A stretch of DNA of 40,913 nt, taken from contig CADBEB010000023.1 in assembly GCA_902793605.1 (NCBI GenBank), positions 1-40,913 of the forward strand, read 5' to 3'. Each line of letters opens with the position of its first letter. Within the stretch, counting starts at the first letter, position 1. The notes under the pieces were generated by a model. It was given only the letters and a program-made list of their open reading frames with translations. It was not told the DNA's origin and made no database searches. The DNA is from an uncultured Eubacteriales bacterium (lineage in GTDB: Bacteria > Bacillota > Clostridia > Christensenellales > Aristaeellaceae). Shown here in pieces: positions 31,949 to 40,570 of this stretch. A program made the position numbers and the translations under genes.

Positions 31949-33616
31949 TTACTCGAGGATCTGAGTCGTGCGGCCCTGGGGCTCGGCGTAGGTTTCCGCG
32001 GGGATGACGCCGCCGAGAACACTGGTGATGTACTCCATGACCGCTTCATCCATCGGGATGCCGGTGTCGAAGGTCGCGCCGGCGAGATAGGCGTTCTTGA
32101 ACACGTTGTAGGTATCGCCGCCCACCGTGCAGAAGTTGTTGGTCACGACGGCGTAGGTGGCTTCGGGATCGAAGGGTTCGCCATTCACGGACTCGATGGT
32201 CACGCGCTGGATGGATTTCGGTCCGAAATAGGAGGACTCGCCGCCGGAAATGGTGATGTACACATCGCCCTGGTCGTATTCCTTCGTGGTGTCAATGGTC
32301 CACTGGATGCCGCTGGTCTGCGGATAGCCGCCGATGGCCTTGGGCGTGCAGAAGGTGGATGCCTCCAGCGCCTCCAGGAGCTCCGCGCCGGTCACATAGA
32401 CCACGGCCACGGTATTGCCGAAGGGCAGCACGGTGTTGATATCCTTCATGGAGATTTCGCCGGGATTGATGGTGGCGCGGATGCCGCCGCCGTTGGTGAT
32501 GCCGACGATGTGGGAAGGCTCGACCTGTTCGATGCCGCCTTCACGGGCCACACACCAGACCATCGCGTCGGTGATCAGATCGCCCAGGTTGGTTTCCTCG
32601 GTACGGTTGCCTGGGTCGCGTTCGCCGTTCAGGAGGATTTCGGAAGTGGCAAAGGGAGCGCCGTAAGCTTCGTCCACGCCGGCCATAATGCCCGCGGCCT
32701 GCTCCGCCACGGCTTCATCCTCGCTGAGACAGGAAACAGGATGCAGAAAATTGTCCACAATGGTCTTCGTCGCGTTGTCGATTACGATGGCGCCGATATA
32801 GGCGAACTGGGTGCCGGTGGACTGGATGGGTTCGCCGTTCTCGCCGATAGTCATCGTAGTGTGGGAATGCCCGTCGATCACGAAGTCCACGCCGTTCACG
32901 TGCGCCAGCAGATCCGTGGAACGGTAGCCGTTGGCGGCGGATTCTTTGTCAATGCCCAGATGGCACAGGCCGATCACCACATCCGCGTCGGCAAGGCCGT
33001 CCACCGCAGCCTGCGCGGCGGTATAGAGCTGGTCAAAGGTGGAAAAATCGATTTTTGTGATCAGGGCCGGGTTGACCTTGGTGGCGGTTTCCGGGGTCTC
33101 CAGGCCGAAGAAGCCAACCTTCAGACCGGAGGCTGTCTCGACGATCACGGAAGGATCCAGAATCAAATCGGTTGTTCCTTTGTGATACACGTTGGCGCAG
33201 ACGGTCTTGAAGTTGGCGTCCTTCAAATTCTCCATCAGCTGCTCATAGCCGAAGTCGAACTCATGGTTGCCCAGCGTGACCACGTCGTAGCCCGCCGCGT
33301 TCATCATCTCGATGGCGGAATGTCCCTTGGAGAGGCTGACGTAAGGATTGCCCTGGGTAAAGTCGCCCGCGTCGACAACGATCACTTCCGCTCCGGCCGT
33401 CTCGTAGGCAGCTCTCAGCGCGGGAATGTAGGCATAGCCCGCCAGCGCGCCGTGCACGTCGTTCGTATGCAGAACGACGGTCTTTCCGGTCAGGTCCGGC
33501 TGAGCGGTTTTGACCGTGACGATCTGACCGGTTATCATGGGCGTTGACGCCATGGCCGGAAGGACAAGGCTCATCACCAGAAGCACGGACAGCAAGATCG
33601 TTAACAGTTTCTTCAT
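31949..33616 (-). CDS. Exported 5'-nucleotidase/2',3'-cyclic phosphodiesterase family protein (copy 2)
   Basis: This 555-residue paralogue of the protein at 9677-11374 has the same domain order: signal peptide (1-23, ending PAMAS), metallophosphatase with LHTNDVHG, DAGDFTQGN, GNHEFDFGY and DGHSHT, then the nucleotidase C-terminal domain with NGGGIRATI. Long blocks are shared with copy 1 (for example LPFGNTVAVVYVTGAELLEA). The ATG at 33616 is chosen for its GGGAGG site; an in-frame start at 33676 lacks one. It heads an operon with an amino-acid ABC transporter, so its product or a linked nutrient may be taken up by that system. Anchor motifs are absent. Confidence 0.92.
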   Translation of the reverse strand: MKKLLTILLSVLLVMSLVLPAMASTPMITGQIVTVKTAQPDLTGKTVVLHTNDVHGALAGYAYIPALRAAYETAGAEVIVVDAGDFTQGNPYVSLSKGHSAIEMMNAAGYDVVTLGNHEFDFGYEQLMENLKDANFKTVCANVYHKGTTDLILDPSVIVETASGLKVGFFGLETPETATKVNPALITKIDFSTFDQLYTAAQAAVDGLADADVVIGLCHLGIDKESAANGYRSTDLLAHVNGVDFVIDGHSHTTMTIGENGEPIQSTGTQFAYIGAIVIDNATKTIVDNFLHPVSCLSEDEAVAEQAAGIMAGVDEAYGAPFATSEILLNGERDPGNRTEETNLGDLITDAMVWCVAREGGIEQVEPSHIVGITNGGGIRATINPGEISMKDINTVLPFGNTVAVVYVTGAELLEALEASTFCTPKAIGGYPQTSGIQWTIDTTKEYDQGDVYITISGGESSYFGPKSIQRVTIESVNGEPFDPEATYAVVTNNFCTVGGDTYNVFKNAYLAGATFDTGIPMDEAVMEYITSVLGGVIPAETYAEPQGRTTQILE

Positions 33617-33849
33617 CGATGGATCCTCCCATAATATAAAATTGTAGATTGGCTCACCACCTGAATTATAATTCATCCTTGCGCAAATTGCAATCCGCTT
33701 TGAAACAGCAGGGAGCCGATTTCAGGAATGTTTTTGGCATCGCGCGGGATGCCTTTGCCCGGATGGCGTCTTGTTGAACCCCGACTGCGCTCGGGAAGAC
33801 AGAAGAACCGTCCCTTTGTCTTCCTTTGTCTTCTGTAAGTATCATCAAA

Positions 33850-33905
33850 GATACCAGGTATCATGAAAAATCGTACTTGTGCTGTTCATTTGATGGTCGT
33901 ATAAT
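33850..33905 (+). promoter_or_regulatory. Promoter and candidate operator of the HxlR operon
   Basis: TTGTGC (33877-33882), a 17-bp spacer and a perfect TATAAT (33900-33905) form a good promoter. A 6-1-6 palindrome GATACCAGGTATC (33850-33862) lies 14 bases upstream of the -35 and could bind the HxlR regulator encoded downstream. Confidence 0.7.
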
Positions 33906-33973
33906 AGTACCGGTTCAAAAATGTGACCGCTGAAAGCAGTCAAAAGAAGAATCGAATGAGGTGATATCGTCAG

Positions 33974-34327
33974 ATGGATAAACCAACGACTATGGAGGAT
34001 CGCTTCGGCAAATGCCCTTACGCGACGGCGCAGACGCTGATCTCCGGAAAATGGGCAGTGCTGATCCTGCTCTATCTGGAGGAAGGCCCGATCCGTTTTA
34101 ATGAGCTGCTCCGCAAGATGCCGAAGATGACACATGCCACGCTGTCTGTGCAGCTGAAGTCTCTTGAAGAGTATGGGCTGATCAGGCGGGTTCAGTATGA
34201 GGCCATTCCGCCACATGTAGAGTATTCGCTGACGGAAATTGGAAAGAAGTTTCACCCTGTTGTTGCTGCTATGGAAACCTGGGGAAACGAATATATCGCA
34301 CAAATGCAGGGAGAAACTATAGTATGA
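33974..34327 (+). CDS. HxlR-family winged-helix transcriptional regulator
   Basis: This 117-residue protein is a typical HxlR protein. It has the conserved cysteine near the N-terminus in GKCPYATAQTLISGKW (about 13-28), a winged helix with PIRFNELLRKMP and THATLSVQLKSLEEYGLI, and the family's EYSLTEIGKKFHPV wing and C-terminal helix. HxlR proteins sense electrophiles or aldehydes through the cysteine in some species. The ATG has a GAGGTGAT site upstream. It overlaps the radical SAM gene by 4 bases, and a nitroreductase follows, suggesting autoregulated control of a redox-stress operon. Confidence 0.9.
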   Translation: MDKPTTMEDRFGKCPYATAQTLISGKWAVLILLYLEEGPIRFNELLRKMPKMTHATLSVQLKSLEEYGLIRRVQYEAIPPHVEYSLTEIGKKFHPVVAAMETWGNEYIAQMQGETIV

Positions 34328-35217
34328 ATATGACCGGTATTGTCTACAGACCGCCCTACGAGGCCAACTCGCTGCTGCTTCAAGTGACCCTTGGCTGCAG
34401 CCATAACAAATGCACCTTCTGCTATATGTACCCGGATGTGCAGTTCAAGGTCTGCCCGATGGAAGAGGTGGAGGCGGACATCGAGGAAGCCACGCGCTAT
34501 TGTCCCAACGTGAAACGCGTGTTCCTGGAGCACGGCGATGCTTTCGTGCTCTCGGCGGAGAAACTTCTGAAGATTGCGGATGCCATTCACCGGAAACTTC
34601 CTAAGGTGGAGACCATCGCCATGTACGCCTCCATCCAGAACATCAAAACCAAAACCGATGAGGAGCTTCAACTGCTCCGGGCAGCGGGTATCCATGGCCT
34701 GGACATCGGTGTGGAAAGTGGTCTGGACGCCGCGCTGACCTACATGAACAAGGGCCATACGTCAGCGGAAGCGCGAGAGCAGCTGCTCAGGCTGACCAAG
34801 GCAGGTATGGACTACAGCTTCAACGCGATTCTGGGCTGCGGCGGCGCAGAACTGTGGAAGGAGAACGCAGACGCCACAGCCGACCTGATCAACGCGGTGC
34901 AGCCGCACCTATTGTTCATCGGCAGCCTGCACGCCCAGCCAGGGTGCCGCCTGTATCAGGATATGAAAAGCGGCACATTCAAGGAATGTAACATCGGCCA
35001 GCTGCTGGACGAGCAGGAGCGGCTCATCCAACGCCTGGATCTGAAGGACACATATTACTTTGGCTCGCATCCGTCCAATCTGGTACCCATGCAGGCCAAG
35101 CTGCCGGATCAGAAGCAGGACATGCTTGAGGCCGTGCAGGAAACACGTGAACAACTCCGTGCGCATCTGGATGAGGTTCCGGTTCGCGGCGGAGAGGGTT
35201 CAATTCTGAACCGATAA
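34324..35217 (+). CDS. Radical SAM protein (Elp3/HemN-like core), function unknown
   Basis: This 297-residue protein has the cluster-binding motif GCSHNKCTFC (C25, C30, C33; Cx4Cx2C), a following SAM-binding region with GDAFVLSAEKLLKI, and GLDIGVESGLD (beta-strand with the conserved glutamate/serine). A late FIGSLHAQPGC segment is also present. Radical SAM enzymes use a 4Fe-4S cluster to make a 5'-deoxyadenosyl radical; the substrate is unknown. The start overlaps the HxlR stop (ATGA), and a nitroreductase follows 19 bases later, so the three genes form one operon. Confidence 0.88.
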   Translation: MNMTGIVYRPPYEANSLLLQVTLGCSHNKCTFCYMYPDVQFKVCPMEEVEADIEEATRYCPNVKRVFLEHGDAFVLSAEKLLKIADAIHRKLPKVETIAMYASIQNIKTKTDEELQLLRAAGIHGLDIGVESGLDAALTYMNKGHTSAEAREQLLRLTKAGMDYSFNAILGCGGAELWKENADATADLINAVQPHLLFIGSLHAQPGCRLYQDMKSGTFKECNIGQLLDEQERLIQRLDLKDTYYFGSHPSNLVPMQAKLPDQKQDMLEAVQETREQLRAHLDEVPVRGGEGSILNR

Positions 35218-35236
35218 ATAAAAGGAGGACACCACC

Positions 35237-35755
35237 ATGTCAGACACCATTACAACCTTGAAGACCCGCCGCAGCTGCCGCGCTTATAAGCCGGAACATG
35301 TCGAAGAAGAAAAGCTCCAGGCCATCCTGGAAGCCGGAACCTATGCCCTTACCGGCCTGGGCAAGCAATCTCCCATCATCCTGGTGATTAAAGATCAGGA
35401 AACCCGTCAGAAGCTGGCAAAGCTGAATGCCGCGGCGATGGGCATGGACAATGATCCGTTCTACGGTGCGCCGGATCTGGTCGTCGTGCTGGCGAACAAG
35501 GATATGCCGACCTATGTGTATGACGGAAGTCTGGTCATGGGCAACATGATGAACGCTGCCGCCGGCCTGGGCGTTGCCAGCTGCTGGGTGCACCGCGCCA
35601 AGGAAGAGTTTGAGAGCGAAGAAGGCAAAGCCATCCTGAAGAAGCTGGGCATCGAAGGCAACTACGAGGGGATCGGCAATCTGATCCTCGGCTATGCCGC
35701 CAAGCCCGCCGGGCAGGCCGCTCCGAGAAAGGCGGATTACGTGTACACACTGTAA
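35237..35755 (+). CDS. Nitroreductase-family FMN flavoprotein
   Basis: This 172-residue protein matches the small nitroreductase family. It has the FMN-phosphate-binding RRSCRAYKPEHVE near the N-terminus, ILEAGTYALTGLGKQ, and GNMMNAAAGLGVASCWVHRA (about 99-118), followed by a C-terminal GYAAKP segment. It reduces nitro compounds or quinones with NAD(P)H. The ATG has an AGGAGG site 9 bases upstream. It is the last gene of the HxlR operon, and a terminator follows after 22 bases. HxlR-nitroreductase pairs are common in Firmicutes, which supports a role in detoxifying reactive compounds. Confidence 0.9.
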   Translation: MSDTITTLKTRRSCRAYKPEHVEEEKLQAILEAGTYALTGLGKQSPIILVIKDQETRQKLAKLNAAAMGMDNDPFYGAPDLVVVLANKDMPTYVYDGSLVMGNMMNAAAGLGVASCWVHRAKEEFESEEGKAILKKLGIEGNYEGIGNLILGYAAKPAGQAAPRKADYVYTL

Positions 35756-35777
35756 TTCGATCTCATATATTCTGTTT

Positions 35778-35808
35778 GCGTCGTTCAGTCATGAACGGCG
35801 CTTTCTTT
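35778..35808 (+). terminator. Rho-independent terminator
   Basis: GCGTCGTTCA (35778-35787) pairs with TGAACGGCGC (35792-35801, one G-T pair) over a 4-base loop and is followed by TTTCTTTT. It closes the HxlR-radical SAM-nitroreductase operon. Confidence 0.85.
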
Positions 35809-35939
35809 TAGATTTATCAATAATATTTTTTCTTTTAAGGTTCATTAAAGGTATATCAGCAGTTCAAAATGGTGCAGAAAGCTTCTTTCAAATAACTTGC
35901 CCAAATAGTAAGTATAATCTAAAATTACCCTTGACAATC

Positions 35940-36041
35940 TCACTCATAGTTGTTCAGCATAATGGTGATGGAAACCAGAAACAGACCCATCGATACAGCC
36001 GTATAGAGAATGTTGGTGTTGCTGATCCGGGCGGCTTCTCC
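35940..36041 (-). pseudogene. C-terminal fragment of a membrane protein
   Basis: A short minus-strand frame reads ARISNTNILYTAVSMGLFLV, then SITIMLNNYE and a stop, which looks like the last membrane helix of a permease. An in-frame TAG lies just upstream and no start or ribosome binding site is present. The sequence is too short to identify a family. Confidence 0.3.
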
Positions 36042-36208
36042 CTAAAGAAACCTTCCCCGATCCGCATTGACGGCTTCATCCGAATCGTCCGCCGGATGTG
36101 TATCGTGATAAATATGGATTCGTTCCACTGATTCGTTCGCCGCGCGTTCTGTTGCTCTGGAAACGCACATCATCGAAGCTGGCAAGGCTGAAGCGCAGAG
36201 GTCCGCAC

Positions 36209-36839
36209 ATGGAACTGATAGCAAGAAAAAAAGAGCTGATGCTGCTGCATTGGGCTTTGGAAAAGAGGGAGTCCCAGTTTATCGCGGTATATGGCCGCAA
36301 ACGAGTCGGAAAGACATATCTCGTACGGGAAGCATATGAGGGCAGATTCTGTTTTGCCCACACAGGGCTTTATGGGAGATCAAGAAAAGAACAGATCGGA
36401 GCGTTCGTGCGTTCTTTAATCAAGGCTGGTTTGCCATCGGGCTCTGGCAAGCCTGTGAACTTGTATGTTTGCTCCATATGGAGGAAATGAAAGCAAAAAT
36501 GGGGATCGCTTCTGTGCTGACGGAGGTGTTTTCCTTTTCCATAGAAAAAAACTGGGAAAAGGAATTCAGGGGTCACAGATAGATCTGGTGATGAAACGCG
36601 CGGATCGTGTAACGAACTTGTTTGAAATGAAGTATTCTCAGGATTGTTACATGGTCACCGGGTCTGATGACGAGGCGCTGCGAAGAAAGAGGTATGATTA
36701 TCAGCGCGTGATGGGCACAAGGAACACGACTTATATCACTCTGGTTACACCCTATGGCGTTATTCAGAATTCCTACGCAGGAAACCTGGATTCCGTTCTG
36801 ACAGGAGATGACCTGTTTTACAACACTAATCCTGCCTGA
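36209..36839 (+). pseudogene. AAA ATPase/DUF234-type protein with internal deletion and two frameshifts
   Basis: An ATG at 36209 begins a frame with the typical start of this ATPase family: ELIARKKELMLLHWALEK, then Walker A YGRKRVGKT. The Walker B region and lid are missing. After a jump at about 36440 the sequence resumes with the family's CELVCLLHMEEMKAKMGIAS in another frame, then in a third frame with the nuclease-like DUF234 end (GSQIDLVMKRADRVTNLFEM, a D...ExK pattern). Both shifts equal a loss of one base. Only about 209 codons remain of a usual 450-500. In intact form such proteins join an AAA domain to a PD-(D/E)XK-like domain. Confidence 0.75.
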
Positions 36840-36947
36840 TCCACAGGGGCTGATGAGAAGAGGCTCTTTCCTTTGCCGGACATCCACAGATTGTGCTCTG
36901 GCCTTATTCTTCGATGATCCCTGCTTGTGGAAGCGCGTGTTTTGACA

Positions 36948-38213
36948 TCAAATTCCTTCACCTGCCGTGCCTTCCATGGATTCATAGTAGCGCCGGCCTT
37001 CCCGGTGACTGACCTCATCACGGATATCATTCACTTCCTCATAGTGGGAGAAAAGAAGCGCTACCAGCTCCGCATCCACTTTGCCGCAAGCGGCATCTTC
37101 CCGCATGATGCGCTCAATCTGCTCACGCTTCATGCCTTTCCGGTACGGCCGGTCCTCAGCGGTAGCGGAGAAGATGTCCGCCACAGCCATAATCCGACAA
37201 CCCGTATCCAGTCTGGTTTTATCCCAGTGGAAGGGGTAGCCATTTCCGTCCAGCTTTTCGTGATGTCCACCTGCCCAGTTGGCGATCTGGTCAAAGCCAT
37301 CCGCGTCCATCAGCACGAAGCGTGTATAGTAAGCGTGCTCCTTCATGATATTGAATTCTTCCGCTGTCAGCTTCCCAGGCTTGGTCAGAATGCTTTCGGG
37401 AACCACCAGCTTCCCGACATCATGCAGGTTGCCGGCGATTTCCATTTCCAGGCATTCCTCCTCGGTCATCCCGGCCAGCCTGGCCAGCGCCTTCGCGCTG
37501 GCGGAAACGCCCGCAGAATGCATTGCGGTAAAGGGACTCCGATAGTCGATGATCCGGGACATCAGCCTTGTCAGTTCAATGGTCTGCGGGGCCGTGACCG
37601 CATGCATCTCTCCGGTGAAAAACAAAAGGAAAGACGGATTATTGAGCGCATCCAGCCAGATTACCTCCAGCGGCTTGAGCCGATACAGGGCCTCCAGCGC
37701 TTCAGGATCGAACTGCGTTCCTTTTCCCTGATCCAGGCATGCGCATATGGCATCCACCTGATTCAGCACATGTCCGCTGTGCAGCAGGGTGGAGGCCGCA
37801 TCCGCCACATGAACCAAGGAAGCGATGCGCAGGGTCTGCTCCCGTTCCGGAAACTCCCGCCAGTACGCGCGCACGGACGTGTAATCCAGCTGACAATACC
37901 GGATCACCTCCGCGATGGCATGGAAGGCAGGCAGGTCCGAGAGCATACTCGCGCCGATCCCTGCCACCCGGGCGGCCTCCGCTTCAATCTCCAGCACGCT
38001 GGCGGTATGATTCATGACAACGGAGCCGACATCGTGCAGCAGCGCAGCGTAAATGGCCAGGTGCAGTTCCTCGGTGTCCAGCCCCATCTCCCGGCCGATA
38101 AAGTAGGCGAAATACGCGGTCTGCTGATGATGATTCTCCACCTCCGGGTTAATCAGGTTCATCGCCCGCGAAAGCGCCTCCAGCAGCGAACGGATATTGG
38201 TCAGTTTTTCCAT
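36948..38213 (-). CDS. HD-GYP-domain phosphohydrolase with an additional N-terminal HD domain
   Basis: This 421-residue cytosolic protein has an N-terminal HD domain (LLHDVG, H60-D61) and a C-terminal HD-GYP domain with NLHDVGKLVVPESIL (about 262), EHAYYTRFVL and HHEKLDGNGYPFH (about 318). HD-GYP domains hydrolyse cyclic di-GMP or related dinucleotides. The GYP tripeptide is intact, so activity is plausible. There is no receiver or membrane domain, so the input is unknown. The ATG at 38213 has a GAGGAG site 8 bases upstream; an in-frame ATG at 38249 has none. It is flanked on both sides by broken genes. Confidence 0.88.
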   Translation of the reverse strand: MEKLTNIRSLLEALSRAMNLINPEVENHHQQTAYFAYFIGREMGLDTEELHLAIYAALLHDVGSVVMNHTASVLEIEAEAARVAGIGASMLSDLPAFHAIAEVIRYCQLDYTSVRAYWREFPEREQTLRIASLVHVADAASTLLHSGHVLNQVDAICACLDQGKGTQFDPEALEALYRLKPLEVIWLDALNNPSFLLFFTGEMHAVTAPQTIELTRLMSRIIDYRSPFTAMHSAGVSASAKALARLAGMTEEECLEMEIAGNLHDVGKLVVPESILTKPGKLTAEEFNIMKEHAYYTRFVLMDADGFDQIANWAGGHHEKLDGNGYPFHWDKTRLDTGCRIMAVADIFSATAEDRPYRKGMKREQIERIMREDAACGKVDAELVALLFSHYEEVNDIRDEVSHREGRRYYESMEGTAGEGI

Positions 38214-38300
38214 GGCGTTTCTCCTCGTGTTTTTATGCCGTTCACTCATATACCCGTGTCCGGATCGCTGCCATTTTCCAGACGAACATGATGACTTTCC

Positions 38301-38552
38301 TTATTCCAGCGTTCCGCACAGGAGAAAAGAGACGGCGAAGGTCGTTCCCACAGCGGATTCCAGCGGCGAAAGCCAGCGGATGGCCAGCGTGATCAGGATA
38401 GCCCCATAGCCGTAGATCGGGTAGACAGGTCCTGTATAAAATCCACGGTTGACAAAGCGGTGGAGCTGAATGTATTTGAGCACAACCTCCATACACCAGC
38501 CCACAAATGAATAGAAGAAGAACAGAAGTATCAGATGCAGGATATCTTCCAC
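38301..38552 (-). pseudogene. Truncated ABC-transporter type IV-like membrane protein (PF06541 type)
   Basis: The frame reads VEDILHLILLFFFYSFVGW, then MEVVLKYIQLHRFVNRGFY and GPVYPIYGYGAILI, the typical first half of the PF06541 'putative ABC-transporter type IV' membrane family. It stops after SFLLCGTLE, where homologues continue for about 60-100 residues. The sequence after the stop shows no matching continuation. The start is probably a GTG at 38552 behind GGTGGTG. It may be a short surviving protein but is more likely a 3'-truncated remnant. Confidence 0.55.
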
Positions 38553-38573
38553 CGGATTCACCACCAGCAATTC

Positions 38574-38783
38574 TTATGACTTGACCTTAAATGAAGTATG
38601 GCATTGGGGACAGTGCATTTCCTTTTCGCCGCCGCCCCGGGCAGTGCGCATCAGCACCCTGCACTTTGGGCAGCGGAAGTATTTGTAACGCAACTGCTTT
38701 CCATAATTGTCAATTGTCTTGGGAGACAAATGCCGGATCTTGCAGTCCAATTCAAATTCCTTTGCAGCTTCATCGAGTGTCAT
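38574..38783 (-). CDS. Chimeric ORF: tyrosine-recombinase N-terminus joined to a zinc ribbon
   Basis: This 69-residue ORF begins (ATG 38783, GGGGG site upstream) with the SAM-like core-binding start of tyrosine recombinases (TLDEAAKEFELDCKIRHLSP, KTIDNYGKQLRY). After residue about 34 it switches to a zinc ribbon (YFRCPKC and MHCPQCHTSF, two CxxC pairs) of the type found at the C-terminus of Firmicutes membrane proteins. No catalytic recombinase domain is present. A deletion that fused two genes in frame explains it best. Whether the product is made is unknown. Confidence 0.55.
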   Translation of the reverse strand: MTLDEAAKEFELDCKIRHLSPKTIDNYGKQLRYKYFRCPKCRVLMRTARGGGEKEMHCPQCHTSFKVKS

Positions 38784-39029
38784 GCCAATGCCCCCTGCCA
38801 GCATAGTGCAGCACTCCAATTGTACAGGGCTTATGAGTATTTTCAAGGCTGTCACTGACAGGTGTGACAATCATTTCCGTTATGCTACCACTGGATCATT
38901 CTCTTTGCCTCCTAAATGATCCCGGCAGGTGGATTTGTTCTCTGCTCGGATAAGTAAAGAGAGGTATATCCGCAAAACCCGGATATACCTCATCATCAGC
39001 TTTGGACTTCATATTCTTCGCCCTCGTGT

Positions 39030-39234
39030 TCAGCCTACGTTCATTTTCTGCGCATACTTTCCTGCAATGCCCCTTGGCACCAGTCTGCACAGGAAACTCA
39101 TCATCTTCGTACAGCTTTCCCTCATTCCGGGCAACGACTACAAGATCGTATTTCTCCCGGGCGAGCAGTTTGGCGAACTCCAACCCAAGCCCGCTGGAAG
39201 CGCCCGTAATCAGGGCAACTTTTCTGTTTCTCAT
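39030..39234 (-). pseudogene. Short-chain dehydrogenase with large internal deletion and frameshift
   Basis: The ATG at 39234 starts a normal SDR N-terminus: VALITGASSGLGLEFAKLLA with the NAD(P) glycine motif (TGxxxGxG) and YDLVVVARNEGKL. After about 40 residues the coding jumps to another frame that reads the family's C-terminal end (MMSFLCRLVPRGIAGKYAQK, stop at 39030-39032). The catalytic SYK region is missing. About 60 of roughly 260 codons remain. It lies 15 bases downstream of the HdeD gene on the same strand. Confidence 0.65.
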
Positions 39235-39249
39235 GGTTCTGACGCCGCC

Positions 39250-39798
39250 TCAGGCAGCGCAGGCTGTGCTGATCAGGTTGATGCCTGCGAACAGGACATT
39301 CAGGCCCATCATCGTGCCGATGGCAAAAGCGGTGATGGAGGGATTCATCATGCTCAGAATGCCCAGGACAATCAGCAGAATGCCGTTGAGCATGACAACC
39401 CACCAGCGCTTGGCGATGACATTCGTGTCAAAGGTCTTGTGGAACTGATGCAGGCGGGAGGAGCGGATCAGACGCAGGATGCCGATGACGATCAGCCAGA
39501 TCGCGGCCATGTAAGCGACAAAAAGATTCACAGAGAACTGCATGGCGTTGCTGCCCAGCAGCACAATGCCGAAGATCAGAGACACAATAGCCCCAGCCAG
39601 CGTCCAGCCGTCAGCCATTCCTTCATCTTCCCGGTCTTTCCAGGTAATGATGTTGCCGATGGCATCGGCGATCATGTTGAAGCCGATGATCCAGCCTACA
39701 GCCAGGAAGGTGATACCGGGTGTTGCCAGGCAATAGATGCCCGAGACGATCATCAGGATACCGAGAATCACGGATACAATCTTAAAACTGGTTCTCAT
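39250..39798 (-). CDS. HdeD/DUF308-family membrane protein
   Basis: This 182-residue protein has six hydrophobic segments arranged as the usual three pairs of HdeD proteins: IVSVILGILMIVSGIYCLAT, then FNMIADAIGNIITW, GAIVSLIFGIVLLG, LNGILLIVLGILSMMNPSIT and GLNVLFAGINLI. It is a single unit, unlike the duplicated HdeD protein at 8524. The ATG at 39798 has a GGAGGAAAA site; an in-frame start at 39822 overlaps the upstream MBL relic. The function is unknown; HdeD itself is linked to acid resistance in E. coli. Confidence 0.85.
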   Translation of the reverse strand: MRTSFKIVSVILGILMIVSGIYCLATPGITFLAVGWIIGFNMIADAIGNIITWKDREDEGMADGWTLAGAIVSLIFGIVLLGSNAMQFSVNLFVAYMAAIWLIVIGILRLIRSSRLHQFHKTFDTNVIAKRWWVVMLNGILLIVLGILSMMNPSITAFAIGTMMGLNVLFAGINLISTACAA

Positions 39799-39811
39799 TG
39801 GATTTTCCTCC

Positions 39812-40547
39812 TCACAGCTCAATCACATGGGGCTGGATATCTGGATCATGATTAGCCAGGGACTCAACACAGTTCGGGTCAAGGCTCTGCTCCCGAATCC
39901 AGGCCAGAGACTGCTTCTGCAGCGTTTTATCCGCTGCGATGCCGGAAGTGATCATCTGCTCCCAGCTCTTGCGGGCATAGCCTCCGTCGGAGAACAGCAG
40001 CACAAATCTGCCTTCTGCATTCATCACCTTTACGGCAAACAGGTCGTCGGCATGGCCCGGAATGTTGATCAGCTCGATGGAGCCGTCGCCCAGCAGATCA
40101 TAGGACCTGCCCACGGGACCCTGGGTGTCATTCCATTCAAACTCTGTCAGGGGGATGTCCTTCCACCAGTTTTTGAAATAGCGCACCTTGTTGGTGATTT
40201 TGCGGGCGAACTTCACTTCGTCTGCCGCCACCAGGAACTTCTTCGCACCTTTGACCTGAACCAGGTCGTTGGCGTGGTCGCAGTCCAAATGGGTCAGGAG
40301 CACAGCGTCCAGATCCGAATCCCTGATGCCTATGGCCAGCAGCAGCTCGTCAATGCACTGGCCCAGGCCGATCCGGCCCTGATTGACCTCATACAGCATC
40401 ACAGTGCCCAGAGACTTGATCTGAGCTTTCTTGTCAAACTCGCCGTTGGGGCTCATTTCACGCGCCAGCCCGTGTCCACCAGGAACTTTCCCTTCGGATG
40501 CTCAATGAGATACGCGGAAACGGGGAGCCAGTCTGGCTCGTATGAAC
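39812..40547 (-). pseudogene. MBL-fold hydrolase with frameshift and missing N-terminus
   Basis: A frame from 40456 reads the body of an AHL-lactonase-like MBL-fold protein: LTHLDCDHANDL (HxDxDH form of the metal motif), IPGHADDLFAV and LFSDGGYA. Upstream coding continues in another frame (WLPVSAYLIEHPKGKFLVDT, then GW) and joins after one missing base in a G-run at about 40465; the distance of 11 bases between TGG and ATG codons confirms the shift. The first 20-30 residues of the family are absent, because the sequence meets the Hsp20 stop region. The product from the internal ATG would lack the first strands. Confidence 0.65.
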
Positions 40548-40570
40548 CAGACTGCGGGCTTGCAGTGTGT

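Noticed and set aside
31865..33547. 560-codon plus-strand open frame opposite the second nucleotidase
   Set aside because: It is antisense to a complete nucleotidase gene; the composition (many G, V, H, D) is that of an antisense frame and no motif is present.
33790..33840. Short direct repeat TTTGTCTTCC as a possible array or slipped repeat
   Set aside because: Only two adjacent copies occur, without conserved spacers or any link to a gene.
35920..35970. TTGACAATCTCACTCATAG as a seventh copy of the recurrent promoter element
   Set aside because: It matches only the first 10 bases, lacks the TGGAA and C-rich parts, and has no -35/-10 pair at the required spacing.
36927..38291. 454-codon plus-strand frame opposite the HD-GYP gene
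   Set aside because: It is antisense to an intact HD-GYP gene and has no start signal or recognisable domain.
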